From DAOUAE01 sp034433795 (GTDB lineage: Bacteria > Chloroflexota > UBA6077 > FW602-bin22 > DAOUAE01), in assembly GCA_034433795.1 (NCBI GenBank), contig DAOUAE010000015.1, positions 1-20,079 of the forward strand: a stretch of DNA of 20,079 bases. Direction: 5' to 3'. Below the pieces are notes generated by a model. The model saw only the letters and a program-made list of their open reading frames with translations. It was not told the origin of the DNA and ran no database searches. Below are positions 1-7,034 of the stretch, in pieces. The translations under genes and the position numbers were made by a program. Numbering within the stretch: the stretch's first letter is position 1; each line of letters begins with the position of its first letter.

Positions 1-82
1 AGGCAGATGACCTGCTCGATAGGCGGCCGGTCGACACGGGGTAACCCGCGCAGCCGAGCCGTCCTAATGGCCGAGGCCGTCC
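1..82 (+). rRNA. 23S rRNA, 3' end (partial)
   Basis: The first ~80 bases read like the 3' terminus of bacterial 23S rRNA. A GATGACC..CTCGATAGGC segment (8-24) matches the conserved GAUAGGC region near the end of domain VI. It is followed by a short hairpin region and then TCCTAATGGCCGAGG (62-76), matching the conserved ..CUAAU..CCG.GG end. The gene enters from the left edge of the window. The exact mature 3' end cannot be fixed and probably lies between 76 and 86. Identification is by eye against remembered 23S ends, not by alignment. Confidence 0.8.
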
Positions 83-131
83 GCCCTCCCCTCCCGGCAA
101 TCGCCCACCACCCTCCCGCACGTGTACCTCT

Positions 132-162
132 GAGACCACCCATTCCGGGTGGTCTCTTTTTT
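132..162 (+). terminator. Intrinsic terminator after 23S rRNA
   Basis: A perfect 10-bp stem (GAGACCACCC at 132-141 with GGGTGGTCTC at 147-156) encloses a 5-nt loop and is followed directly by six T residues (157-162). It is a textbook rho-independent terminator on the + strand and should end the rRNA transcript. The reverse strand has no T run, so it is not bidirectional. Confidence 0.93.
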
Positions 163-167
163 GGCCT

Positions 168-197
168 TTGACGGGCCGTTCTGGCCTCTGCTACAAT
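168..197 (+). promoter_or_regulatory. Promoter of rlmN
   Basis: TTGACG (168-173) and TACAAT (192-197) are separated by 18 bp and lie straight after the rRNA terminator. The predicted transcription start (about 7 nt past the -10 box) falls on the ATG at 205, so the transcript should have little or no 5' leader. Confidence 0.75.
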
Positions 198-204
198 CAC
201 GGTG

Positions 205-1356
205 ATGATCGCTCCAGCCGCCGTTTCGACCCCGCTTCCCAACCTGCTCGACCTGACCCCGGCCGATCTCGTCCGGGAGCTGACCGCGCTCGGCCAGCCA
301 GCCTACCGGGCTCGGCAGGTCCTGCACTGGGTCTATCAGCGCCTGGTCGACGACTTCGCGGCGATGACCGACCTGCCACAGGCTCTCCGCCGCGAACTGG
401 CCGCCCGCTTCCGCCTGCGGCTCGTCGAGCCACTGGCCGAACTGACTGATCCCGACGGCACCCGCAAGGTCCTGCTCGGGCTGACGATGGACCCGGCCAT
501 GGCCGGGGTGCGCTCGCCTCAGCGCGCCGAACGCTGGCGCCGCTTCAACGCCGTGGAGAGCGTGTTGATGGTCTACCGGCCCCGCGGCTCCGGCCGCCAG
601 ATCCGCTCGGTCTGTGTCTCAACCCAGGTCGGCTGTGCGATGAACTGCCCCTTCTGCGCCACCGGCCAGAGCGGCTTCGTCCGTGATCTGACGGCCGGCG
701 AGATCGTGGCTCAGGTCCTCTACTTTGCCCGTCGCCTGCGCGAGACCGAGGGGCCGTCGGCCCGGATCACCAACGTGGTCTTTATGGGCCAGGGCGAGCC
801 ACTGGCCAATTTTGAGAACACCTGGGCGGCCCTGGAGGCTCTGACCGACCCGGCCCGTTTCGGCCTGGGCGCCCGCCATATCACGGTCTCGACCGTGGGG
901 GTGGTCCCCCATATCCTCGAACTGGCCCGCCGTCCGCTCCCGGTGAACCTGGCGGTCTCGCTCCACGCACCCAACGACGACCTGCGCAATGTCCTGGTGC
1001 CCTTGAATCGCAAATACCCGCTGGCCGATCTGATGGCCGCCTGTCGCGAGTACATCGCCCTGACCCGCCGACGCATCACCTTCGAGTACACACTGATGGC
1101 CGGGGTCAACGACAGCCTGGACCACATGGCCGAGCTGGCTGACCTGCTCCGCGGCCTGCTCTGCCATGTGAACCTCATCCCGGTGAACCCCACGCCCGGT
1201 GGCCGCTACCAGCCGCCTTCGCCGGAGCACGTCCGGCGGCTGGAGCAGGCCCTGCGCGCCCGCGGCCTGCCGGTGACGGTGCGGGTCGAGCGTGGACAGC
1301 GGATCGAGGCCGCCTGCGGCCAGCTGCGCCTCCGGGAGATCCAGGCCGTTCGCTGA
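205..1356 (+). CDS. rlmN: Dual-specificity RNA methyltransferase RlmN
   Basis: Radical-SAM enzyme that methylates C2 of A2503 in 23S rRNA and of A37 in some tRNAs (family knowledge). The 383-residue product has the radical-SAM cluster motif CAMNCPFC with Cys144, 148 and 151, the SAM-binding segment FMGQGEPLAN near 193-202, and the C-terminal catalytic cysteine in EAACGQL (Cys371). Length is normal for the family. The N-terminal domain carries about 20 extra residues near 95-115, between KVLLGL and VESVLM. There is no SD. The ATG at 205 lies 7 nt after a -10 box, so translation is probably leaderless. An in-frame GTG at 202 is the alternative, but it would sit only 4 nt from the -10 box. The sugar isomerase gene follows after 44 bp and is probably co-transcribed. 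Confidence 0.96.
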   Translation: MIAPAAVSTPLPNLLDLTPADLVRELTALGQPAYRARQVLHWVYQRLVDDFAAMTDLPQALRRELAARFRLRLVEPLAELTDPDGTRKVLLGLTMDPAMAGVRSPQRAERWRRFNAVESVLMVYRPRGSGRQIRSVCVSTQVGCAMNCPFCATGQSGFVRDLTAGEIVAQVLYFARRLRETEGPSARITNVVFMGQGEPLANFENTWAALEALTDPARFGLGARHITVSTVGVVPHILELARRPLPVNLAVSLHAPNDDLRNVLVPLNRKYPLADLMAACREYIALTRRRITFEYTLMAGVNDSLDHMAELADLLRGLLCHVNLIPVNPTPGGRYQPPSPEHVRRLEQALRARGLPVTVRVERGQRIEAACGQLRLREIQAVR

Positions 1357-1400
1357 GGTCTCCCGGTTGCCTTCTATTTCTTCCGGGTTAAGGAGGGATC

Positions 1401-2147
1401 GTGCCGCGCGTTGCTCTCCAGCTCTATACCGTTCGTGAGGACCTCCACCGCGACTTCGCCGGGACGCTGCGAGCCGTCGCCGCCATCGGCTACCCGGCGG
1501 TCCAGCTGGCTGGGTACGGGGGACTGAGCGCCGGGGACCTCAAGCGCCTGCTCCGCGCGACCGGTCTGGCGGTGGCCGGAAGCCACGTCGGTCTGGAGCG
1601 GCTCGAGGAGCACCTGGACGACGAGATCGCCTACAACCTCGAGATCGAGAACCGCGACCTTATTGTTCCTTCTCTGCCCGAATCGCGCCGTCAGACCCTC
1701 GAGGACTACCGCCGGGTGGCCGATCTCCTCAATCGCCTTGGCGCCCGCTGCCAGGCGCGCGGTGCCCGCCTCTCCTACCACAATCACGCCTTCGAGTTCC
1801 AGCGCTTCGACGGCCGGCCGGCGCTGGATCTCCTGCTGGAGTGGACGGATCCGGCGCTGGTCTTCTTCGAGCCCGATGTGTACTGGATTGCGCGGGCGGG
1901 CGAGGACCCGGTCGCCTACCTTCGACGTTACGCCGGCCGCTGCCCGCTGGTCCATCTCAAGGACATGGCGCCGGATGGCTCCTTCGCCGAGGTGGGGGAG
2001 GGCACGCTCGACTTCCCGGCCATCTTCACGGCGGCCGAGGCGGGGGGAACCGAGTGGTACGTTGTCGAACAGGACCGCTGCGCCCGACCGCCGTTGGAGA
2101 GCATCCGCCTCAGCCTGGAGCACCTGCGGGCCTGGGGCCGGGTCTAG
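1401..2147 (+). CDS. Sugar phosphate isomerase/epimerase, TIM barrel
   Basis: A 248-residue protein of the xylose-isomerase-like TIM-barrel superfamily (AP endonuclease 2 fold; IolE/IolI-type sugar isomerases and epimerases). Visible motifs, in order: QLYTVR at the first strand (7-12), SYHNHAFEF (125-133), FEPDVYW (156-162), LVHLKD (183-188), EVGEGTLDF (197-205) and WYVVEQD (219-225). Asp159, His185 and Glu223 are the likely divalent-metal ligands, by analogy with the family. The GTG start at 1401 is supported by AGGAGG at 1391-1396. No signal peptide, so probably cytoplasmic. Substrate cannot be told from sequence. It has no promoter of its own that I can see and probably reads from the rlmN promoter. 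Its stop codon overlaps that of fmt. Confidence 0.88.
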   Translation: MPRVALQLYTVREDLHRDFAGTLRAVAAIGYPAVQLAGYGGLSAGDLKRLLRATGLAVAGSHVGLERLEEHLDDEIAYNLEIENRDLIVPSLPESRRQTLEDYRRVADLLNRLGARCQARGARLSYHNHAFEFQRFDGRPALDLLLEWTDPALVFFEPDVYWIARAGEDPVAYLRRYAGRCPLVHLKDMAPDGSFAEVGEGTLDFPAIFTAAEAGGTEWYVVEQDRCARPPLESIRLSLEHLRAWGRV

Positions 2148-3100
2148 GCGGCCGCCTGACCCAGCCGACTGCCGACGAAGTCGCGCTGCCCGCGCAGGAA
2201 CTCCTCGGCGGAGAGCAGCCGCCGGCCGGCCAGTTGCAGGCTCTCGACGATGAGGGCGCCGTGGCCGGTGGCCACCGCCAGACGCGGTCGTCCGTCGGGT
2301 CCGGGGAGCAGCAGGACCGTCCCCGGCGGCTCGGGACCGTGCCAGGAGGGATCGGACCAGACGCGGCCCAGTTTGAGTAACTGCCCCTTCCAGAAGGTGA
2401 AACAGCCGGGCCAGGGGTCGTAGGCCCGGCATTGACGCCAGATCTCCTCGGCGCTCTGCTGCCAGTCGATCAGTCCGTCCTCCTTGCGGACGGGCGGAGC
2501 GTAGGTGGCCTGGCTCTCGTCCTGGGGTTGCGGGGTGATGACGCCGGCCGCCCAGCGGGGGAGGGTCTCCAGCAGCAGTTCGGCGCCGACCCGGGCCAGG
2601 CGTTCGCCGAGGGTGCGGGCCGTGTCCTCGGGAGCGATCGGCACCGTCCGCTGAGCCAGGATGGGCCCGGCGTCGAGTTTCGGGGTCATCAGGGCGATGG
2701 TCACGCCGGTCTCCGTCAGCCCCTGGCGGATGGCCGCCTGAATAGGCGCGGCCCCCCGCAGTTTGGGCAGGAGCGAGGGGTGGACGTTCAGGCAGCCCAG
2801 GCGGGGCAGGGTCAGGAGTCGGCGCGGCAGGATCTCGCCGTAGGCGGCCACAACGATAATGTCGGGGGCCAGGGCGGCGATCTGGGCGAGGACCTTTTCG
2901 TCGCGCAGGGTCTCGGGCTGGTAGACCGGCAGGCCCAGTTCGAGGGCGCGCTGCTTGACCGGGGGCGGCTGGGGTTTCAGCCCTCGTCCGGCCGGGCGGT
3001 CTGGCTGGGTGAACACGGCGACGACCTGGTAACCAGCCCGGACCAGGGCCTCCAGGATCGGCACGGCGAACTCTGAGGTTCCCATAAAAACGATCCGCAC
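2144..3100 (-). CDS. fmt: Methionyl-tRNA formyltransferase
   Basis: Transfers the formyl group from 10-formyltetrahydrofolate to initiator Met-tRNA. The 318-residue length is typical. The N-terminal formyltransferase domain (about 1-190) opens with RIVFMGTSEFAVP and has TQPDRPAGRG (31-40) and VHPSLLPKLRGAAPIQ (106-121). The expected catalytic residues Asn105, His107 and Asp143 (in KLDAGPIL) are present. The C-terminal OB-like domain starts with DESQATYAPPVRKEDG. The start is GTG at 3100, with GGGGAG 6 nt upstream. It is divergent from uvrC (61 bp between starts) and convergent with the sugar isomerase; the two stop codons share the tetranucleotide CTAG at 2144-2147. Confidence 0.97.
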   Translation of the reverse strand: MRIVFMGTSEFAVPILEALVRAGYQVVAVFTQPDRPAGRGLKPQPPPVKQRALELGLPVYQPETLRDEKVLAQIAALAPDIIVVAAYGEILPRRLLTLPRLGCLNVHPSLLPKLRGAAPIQAAIRQGLTETGVTIALMTPKLDAGPILAQRTVPIAPEDTARTLGERLARVGAELLLETLPRWAAGVITPQPQDESQATYAPPVRKEDGLIDWQQSAEEIWRQCRAYDPWPGCFTFWKGQLLKLGRVWSDPSWHGPEPPGTVLLLPGPDGRPRLAVATGHGALIVESLQLAGRRLLSAEEFLRGQRDFVGSRLGQAAA

Positions 3101-3126
3101 GGCTGTCTCCCCATCTCCCAGGGCGG

Positions 3127-3132
3127 TATAAT
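3127..3132 (+). promoter_or_regulatory. -10 box of uvrC
   Basis: A perfect TATAAT at 3127-3132 lies 29 bp before the uvrC start. No convincing -35 hexamer is seen at the usual distance; the best is poor (around TGTCTC at 3104-3109). The element sits in the 61-bp gap between divergent fmt and uvrC. Confidence 0.6.
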
Positions 3133-3137
3133 CTGTT

Positions 3138-3152
3138 ATGCCGTTATGTTGA
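3138..3152 (+). promoter_or_regulatory. Possible 4-codon leader ORF before uvrC
   Basis: ATG at 3138, 5 nt after the -10 box, opens a 4-codon frame (M-P-L-C) that stops at TGA 3150-3152. That TGA is part of the TGAGGG forming the uvrC SD (GAGGG 3151-3155). It would be translated without a leader if transcription starts at the ATG. It could easily be chance; see the similar arrangements before the transaldolase and stress-protein genes. Confidence 0.25.
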
Positions 3153-3161
3153 GGGTCGGCG

Positions 3162-5003
3162 ATGGCGACACCTCACCTCGAGCAGATCCTGGCCACCCTG
3201 CCGGCCAGCCCTGGAGTCTATCTCTTCAAGAACGCGGCCGGCGAGATCCTCTACGTCGGCAAGGCGGTCTCGCTGCGCCAGCGCGTGCGCTCCTATTTCC
3301 GTGGTACGCCCCCCTCGCCCAAGGTCCGCCAGCTGGTGAGCCAGGTGGCCGATATCGAGTACCACGTGACCGGAAGCGAGCTCGAGGCCCTGCTTCTGGA
3401 GTGCAATCTTATCAAGAAGCACCGGCCCAAGTACAATGTCCGGCTGCGCGACGACAAGCAGTACCCATACATCAAGGTCAGCCTCCAGGAGCCCTGGCCC
3501 CGCGTCTACCTGACCCGTAAGGTGCTCGACGACGGCGCCCGCTACTTCGGCCCCTATACCGACTCACGCTCGGTCTACCGGACGCTCGATCTCCTGAACA
3601 AGCTCTTCCCCTACCGGACCTGCCATATCGCCATCACCGGGCAGGAGCCGCGCCCCTGCCTGCAGTATCACATCAAACGCTGCCTGGGGCCATGCATCGG
3701 GGCGGTCAGCCCCGAGGAGTACCGGGCGGTGATCGACCAGGTCTGCCTCTTTCTGGAGGGCAAACACGAGCAGGTGCTGGCCCAGTTGCGAGCCAGAATG
3801 GAGGAGGCGGCCGAGCGGCTGGAGTTCGAGCGGGCGGCCTTCCTGCGCGACCAGATCCGGGCGGTGGAGAAGGTCAGCGAGCGCCAGCGGGTCATATCGA
3901 CGACCTTTAAGAACCAGGACGTGATCGCCCTGGCCCGGGCCGACGGCCAGGCCTGTGTCGAGGTCTTTTTCATTCGCGGGGGGAAGCTCATCGGCGCCGA
4001 GCACTTCGCCCTGGAGGGAACCCAGGACGAGGAGGCGCAGACGATCCTGGCGCAGTTTGTGGCCCAGTTCTACGCCAACGCCCCCGAGGTGCCCGATGAG
4101 ATCCTGGTGCCGACCGAACTGGAGCAGGTGGAGATCATTGAGCAGTATCTGCGCGACCGGCGGGGCACGAAGGTGACGGTCACTGTGCCCCGTCAGGGCG
4201 ACCAGGCTGACCTCATCGCTCTGGCCACCGCCAACGCTATGGAGGCTCTGGCCCAGATGCGCCTGCGCTGGCTGGGCGACGAGCGCAACCTGCACGAGGC
4301 CCTGGTCGAACTGGCCGAACACCTCGACCTGGAGGGCCCGCCGCGTCGGATCGAGTGCTACGATATTTCGACCATCCACGGGACGGCGGCGGTCGGGGCG
4401 ATGGTGGTCTTTGAGAACGGTCAGCCGCGCCCCCAGCATTACCGGCGCTTCCGGATCAAGACCGTTCCCCAGGCCGACGATTACGCCATGCTCCAGGAGG
4501 TTCTGCGTCGGCGCTTCCGCCGGGCCACCCAGTTGCCGCTGACACCGGCGGGGGAGACCGCCGAGTACCCCTGGCAGCGTCTGCCTGACCTCGTCATTAT
4601 CGACGGGGGGCGGGGGCAGCTGAACGCAGCCCTGGCCGTCCTGCAGGAGCTGGGCCTGGAACGGCTCGACTGTGTGGCCCTGGCCAAGCGCCACGAGGAG
4701 ATCTACTCTCCCAAGTTTCCCGAGCCGATTCTCCTCCCCCGCTCCTCGGCGGCTCTGCGGCTGGTCCAGCAGATCCGTGATGAGACCCACCGTCTGGCGG
4801 TGACCTACCACCGCCAGGTTCGCACCCGCGCTGGTCTGCGTTCGCTGCTGGACGAGGTGCCCGGCATCGGTCCCAAGCGCAAGGCGGCGCTCCTGCGCCA
4901 CTTCGGCAGTCTGGAGGCGATCCGGGCGGCCTCGGTCGAGGAACTGGCGGCGGTGCCCGGGATGGACCGGCGGACCGCTCAGCGGCTGAAAGAGGCTCTC
5001 TAG
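3162..5003 (+). CDS. uvrC: Excinuclease ABC subunit C
   Basis: Nuclease subunit of nucleotide excision repair, making the 3' and 5' incisions at lesions marked by UvrAB. The product is 613 residues, normal length. Domains in order: GIY-YIG nuclease (about 15-95; GVYLFKN, ILYVGKA); a four-cysteine iron-sulfur cluster region, Cys154, 166, 174 and 178; a UVR UvrB-binding helix pair (about 205-235, MEEAAERLEFERAAFLRDQI); an RNase H-like nuclease (IECYDISTIHG; DLVIIDGGRGQLN); and tandem helix-hairpin-helix at the C terminus (VPGIGPKRKAALL, VPGMDRRTAQRL). The ATG at 3162 has GAGGG 6 nt upstream. It ends 7 bp from the convergent small gene, with no terminator between. Confidence 0.98.
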   Translation: MATPHLEQILATLPASPGVYLFKNAAGEILYVGKAVSLRQRVRSYFRGTPPSPKVRQLVSQVADIEYHVTGSELEALLLECNLIKKHRPKYNVRLRDDKQYPYIKVSLQEPWPRVYLTRKVLDDGARYFGPYTDSRSVYRTLDLLNKLFPYRTCHIAITGQEPRPCLQYHIKRCLGPCIGAVSPEEYRAVIDQVCLFLEGKHEQVLAQLRARMEEAAERLEFERAAFLRDQIRAVEKVSERQRVISTTFKNQDVIALARADGQACVEVFFIRGGKLIGAEHFALEGTQDEEAQTILAQFVAQFYANAPEVPDEILVPTELEQVEIIEQYLRDRRGTKVTVTVPRQGDQADLIALATANAMEALAQMRLRWLGDERNLHEALVELAEHLDLEGPPRRIECYDISTIHGTAAVGAMVVFENGQPRPQHYRRFRIKTVPQADDYAMLQEVLRRRFRRATQLPLTPAGETAEYPWQRLPDLVIIDGGRGQLNAALAVLQELGLERLDCVALAKRHEEIYSPKFPEPILLPRSSAALRLVQQIRDETHRLAVTYHRQVRTRAGLRSLLDEVPGIGPKRKAALLRHFGSLEAIRAASVEELAAVPGMDRRTAQRLKEAL

Positions 5004-5010
5004 AGCCGCG

Positions 5011-5334
5011 TCATGTTCCCAGAGGCGGCCGGCCGGCTCCCGGCATCATCACCGGCGCGGCGTGGATGCCGTGGGCACACTTCCAGCGCTCGATAAACTG
5101 GCCCACCGACATCACCGGCGTGATCTCGAGGACAGTGATATAGCCGTGGTAGTTCTGAAACTGCTGCCGGACCTCGTCGATGGAGTCGGCCTCGATCAGG
5201 TTGTAGCCGAAGCGCCCGTCCTCGGAGCAGAAGACCAGGTTCCCACGGATCGGCTTGAACTCGCGACGCACCATGCGCTGGGCCAGTTCGTCCACCTTGC
5301 CGTCGACGACCTCGGTCTTGACGAAGAACTGCAT
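5011..5334 (-). CDS. Small conserved alpha/beta protein, function unknown
   Basis: A 107-residue soluble protein. It begins MQFFVKTEVVDGKVDEL and alternates strand-like and helix-like stretches (RGNLVFCSED, FGYNLIEAD, SIDEVRQQF, YITVLEITPVMS). This pattern resembles the ferredoxin-like dimeric alpha-beta barrel folds of small monooxygenase/isomerase-like or DUF3303-type proteins; that resemblance is tentative and no catalytic motif is recognised. The ATG at 5334 is chosen because AGGAGG lies 5 nt upstream. A longer frame starting with GTG at 5406 overlaps the coaE stop (GTGA) but has no SD, and its extra N terminus looks non-coding. It is the last gene of the esterase-coaE operon, 68 bp after coaE. 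Confidence 0.75.
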   Translation of the reverse strand: MQFFVKTEVVDGKVDELAQRMVRREFKPIRGNLVFCSEDGRFGYNLIEADSIDEVRQQFQNYHGYITVLEITPVMSVGQFIERWKCAHGIHAAPVMMPGAGRPPLGT

Positions 5335-5402
5335 GCGCCCCTCCTTCCCGCCCGCGCCCCGGGCGGTCTCCGCCCCACGCGGCTGCACGGCCCGTGCCAG
5401 CC

Positions 5403-6005
5403 TCACGGGTCGGCGGCCAGGAGCCGCTGGAGCGCCCGCTCGACCTGGCGTTCGGTCTCCGCGAGGGGCCCGGTGTTGTCGATGACCACGGTGGCCCGGG
5501 CGAGCTTCGGGGCGATGTCGCCCTGGGCCTGGAGACGGATCTCGGCCTCTTCGCGACTCAGGCCGCGGTGCTGCATCAGCCGGGCGAGCTGCTGATCGGG
5601 CCGGCAGGTGACGACCCAGATGGCGTCACAGAGCCGGTCCAGCCCGGCCTCGAAGAGGCCGATGGCCTCGATGACCACGAGCGGGGCCTGGCTGCGCGCG
5701 ACCTGGGCGTGGATCCGGGCCACGACCTCCGGCCAGACGATCTGCTCCAGCCGGCGGAGAAGCGCCGGGTCGCGGAAGACGATGGCCCCCAGCTTCCGGC
5801 GGTCGATCTGGCCGTCGGACCGGAGGATGCCGGGGCCGAAGGTCTGGACGATGGCCTGGTGGACCGGGGTGCCAGGCGCCATGACGGCGTGGGCCACCGC
5901 GTCGGCGTCGATGACCTCAGCCCCTCTGGCGGCCAGCAGCCGGGCGACCGTGCTCTTGCCGCAGGCGATGAGCCCGGTCACCCCGAGAACGCGGCGCCGG
6001 CCCAC
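5403..6005 (-). CDS. coaE: Dephospho-CoA kinase
   Basis: Last enzyme of coenzyme A synthesis: phosphorylates the ribose 3'-hydroxyl of dephospho-CoA using ATP. The 200-residue length is normal. The P-loop GLIACGKSTV is at 11-20, followed by the VIDADAVAH motif (31-39) with the expected aspartates. Other typical segments are GAIVFRD, the IEAIGLFEAGLD stretch (usually PLLFE in the family, here IGLFE) and the lid-like CRPDQQLARLMQHRG. The GTG start at 6005 abuts the stop codon of the upstream esterase with no spacer (TAGGTG), and GGGAGG lies 4 nt before it. Translation is therefore probably coupled to the esterase gene. Confidence 0.95.
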   Translation of the reverse strand: MGRRRVLGVTGLIACGKSTVARLLAARGAEVIDADAVAHAVMAPGTPVHQAIVQTFGPGILRSDGQIDRRKLGAIVFRDPALLRRLEQIVWPEVVARIHAQVARSQAPLVVIEAIGLFEAGLDRLCDAIWVVTCRPDQQLARLMQHRGLSREEAEIRLQAQGDIAPKLARATVVIDNTGPLAETERQVERALQRLLAADP

Positions 6006-6959
6006 CTAGCCTCCCTGGAGATAGCGCTGGGCCCAGCGCAGTTTGCGCTCCCAGTGGCTGGCCGGCACGGCGTGGACGCCGTAGGGGTAGATCACCAGGT
6101 CCTTCGGGCAGCGCAGATGGTTGTAGACGGCGAAGATGGTGGAGGGCGGGCAGATGAGGTCAAGCAGCCCGACGCTGATGAGCGTCGGGCAGGTGATGCG
6201 GTCGGCCAGGTTCAGGACGTCGAAGTAGCTCAGGGTGTGGAAGACGGCTTCCTCCTGGCCGGGGTGGGTGCGCAGGTACTCGATGATCTCGCTGTAGGGC
6301 CGCTGGTCGGTCACCTCAACCGCCCGGCGGAAATGGCAGAGGAAGGGGATGTCGGCCATGGCGACCTTGGGTCGGGGATCGAGGGCGGCCACGGCCAGGG
6401 TCAGCCCCCCGCCCTGGCTGATGCCGGTGACGCCGATCCGGCCGGCGTCGACTTCGGGGCGGCCGGCGACGACCTCGAGGGCCCGGAGGCAGTCGACATA
6501 AACGCCCCGGTAGTAGTAGCGCTCCGGGTCGAGGATCCCCTGGGTCAGCCAGCCGGTCACGTGGCCACCAGGGTAGACGGCGTTGTCCTCGCTCTCGCCG
6601 TTCTGACCGCGGACGTCGACCGCCAGGATGGCGTAGCCCTGATAGGCCCAGCCCAGGTAGTCGTAGGGAGTGCCTTTGCTGCCGCTGTAGCCGTGGAAAA
6701 AGACCAGGGCCGGGTAGGGGCCGGGGCCCTCGGGCGCCAGGAAGAGCCCGGCGATACGAGCGCCGCGCCAGCCGTCATAGGTCACCCGTTCGACGCGCAA
6801 ACCGCGGGCCGGGTAGTCGAGAGGCGTGAACACGACGTTCAGGGGCTGGGTCGCCGCCTCGCGCAGCGTGCGCTGCCAGAACTGGTCGAAGTCGGCAGGC
6901 CGGGTGAGCGGCGGACGGTAGGCCTGAAGGTCAGCCAGGGGCAGATCGATGAGCGGCAT
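6006..6959 (-). CDS. Acetyl xylan esterase / cephalosporin C deacetylase (CE7-like)
   Basis: Alpha/beta-hydrolase of 317 residues resembling carbohydrate esterase family 7, which removes acetyl groups from xylo-oligosaccharides and related acetylated compounds. The N terminus MPLIDLPLADLQAYRPPL is typical of the family. Motifs: FFHGYSGSKG (87-96), AVDVRGQ (113-119), and the nucleophile elbow GISQGG with Ser181. The probable acid is Asp267 (VGLLDLICPPST), and the probable base is His296 in YPYGVHA, where the family more often has GHE. There is no signal peptide, consistent with cytoplasmic deacetylation of imported sugars. The ATG at 6959 has AGGAG 4 nt after spacing for AACC. First gene of a three-gene - strand operon with coaE. 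Confidence 0.92.
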   Translation of the reverse strand: MPLIDLPLADLQAYRPPLTRPADFDQFWQRTLREAATQPLNVVFTPLDYPARGLRVERVTYDGWRGARIAGLFLAPEGPGPYPALVFFHGYSGSKGTPYDYLGWAYQGYAILAVDVRGQNGESEDNAVYPGGHVTGWLTQGILDPERYYYRGVYVDCLRALEVVAGRPEVDAGRIGVTGISQGGGLTLAVAALDPRPKVAMADIPFLCHFRRAVEVTDQRPYSEIIEYLRTHPGQEEAVFHTLSYFDVLNLADRITCPTLISVGLLDLICPPSTIFAVYNHLRCPKDLVIYPYGVHAVPASHWERKLRWAQRYLQGG

Positions 6960-7002
6960 GGTTCTCCTTTCAAGTGCTGATGGCGCTGGACTGCCGTGGG
7001 AA

Positions 7003-7031
7003 ATCATACCTGGAACAGGGGCGGCTGACGA
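7003..7031 (-). promoter_or_regulatory. Promoter of the esterase-coaE operon
   Basis: On the - strand, TCGTCA (7031-7026) and TATGAT (7008-7003) are separated by 17 bp. They would start a transcript near 6996, with a leader of about 37 nt before the esterase ATG. The -10 is good; the -35 matches 4 of 6 consensus bases. Confidence 0.5.
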
Positions 7032-7034
7032 GGG

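Noticed and set aside
5335..5406. Longer small protein starting with GTG overlapping the coaE stop (GTGA)
   Set aside because: The overlap is attractive for coupling, but there is no SD and the added residues are low-complexity; the ATG at 5334 has AGGAGG at ideal spacing.
5394..6980. A 528-codon open frame on the + strand opposite coaE and the esterase
   Set aside because: It lies entirely antisense to two genes with clear catalytic motifs. Its Asp/Gly/Ala/Val-rich composition is the usual GC-rich shadow, and there is no SD.
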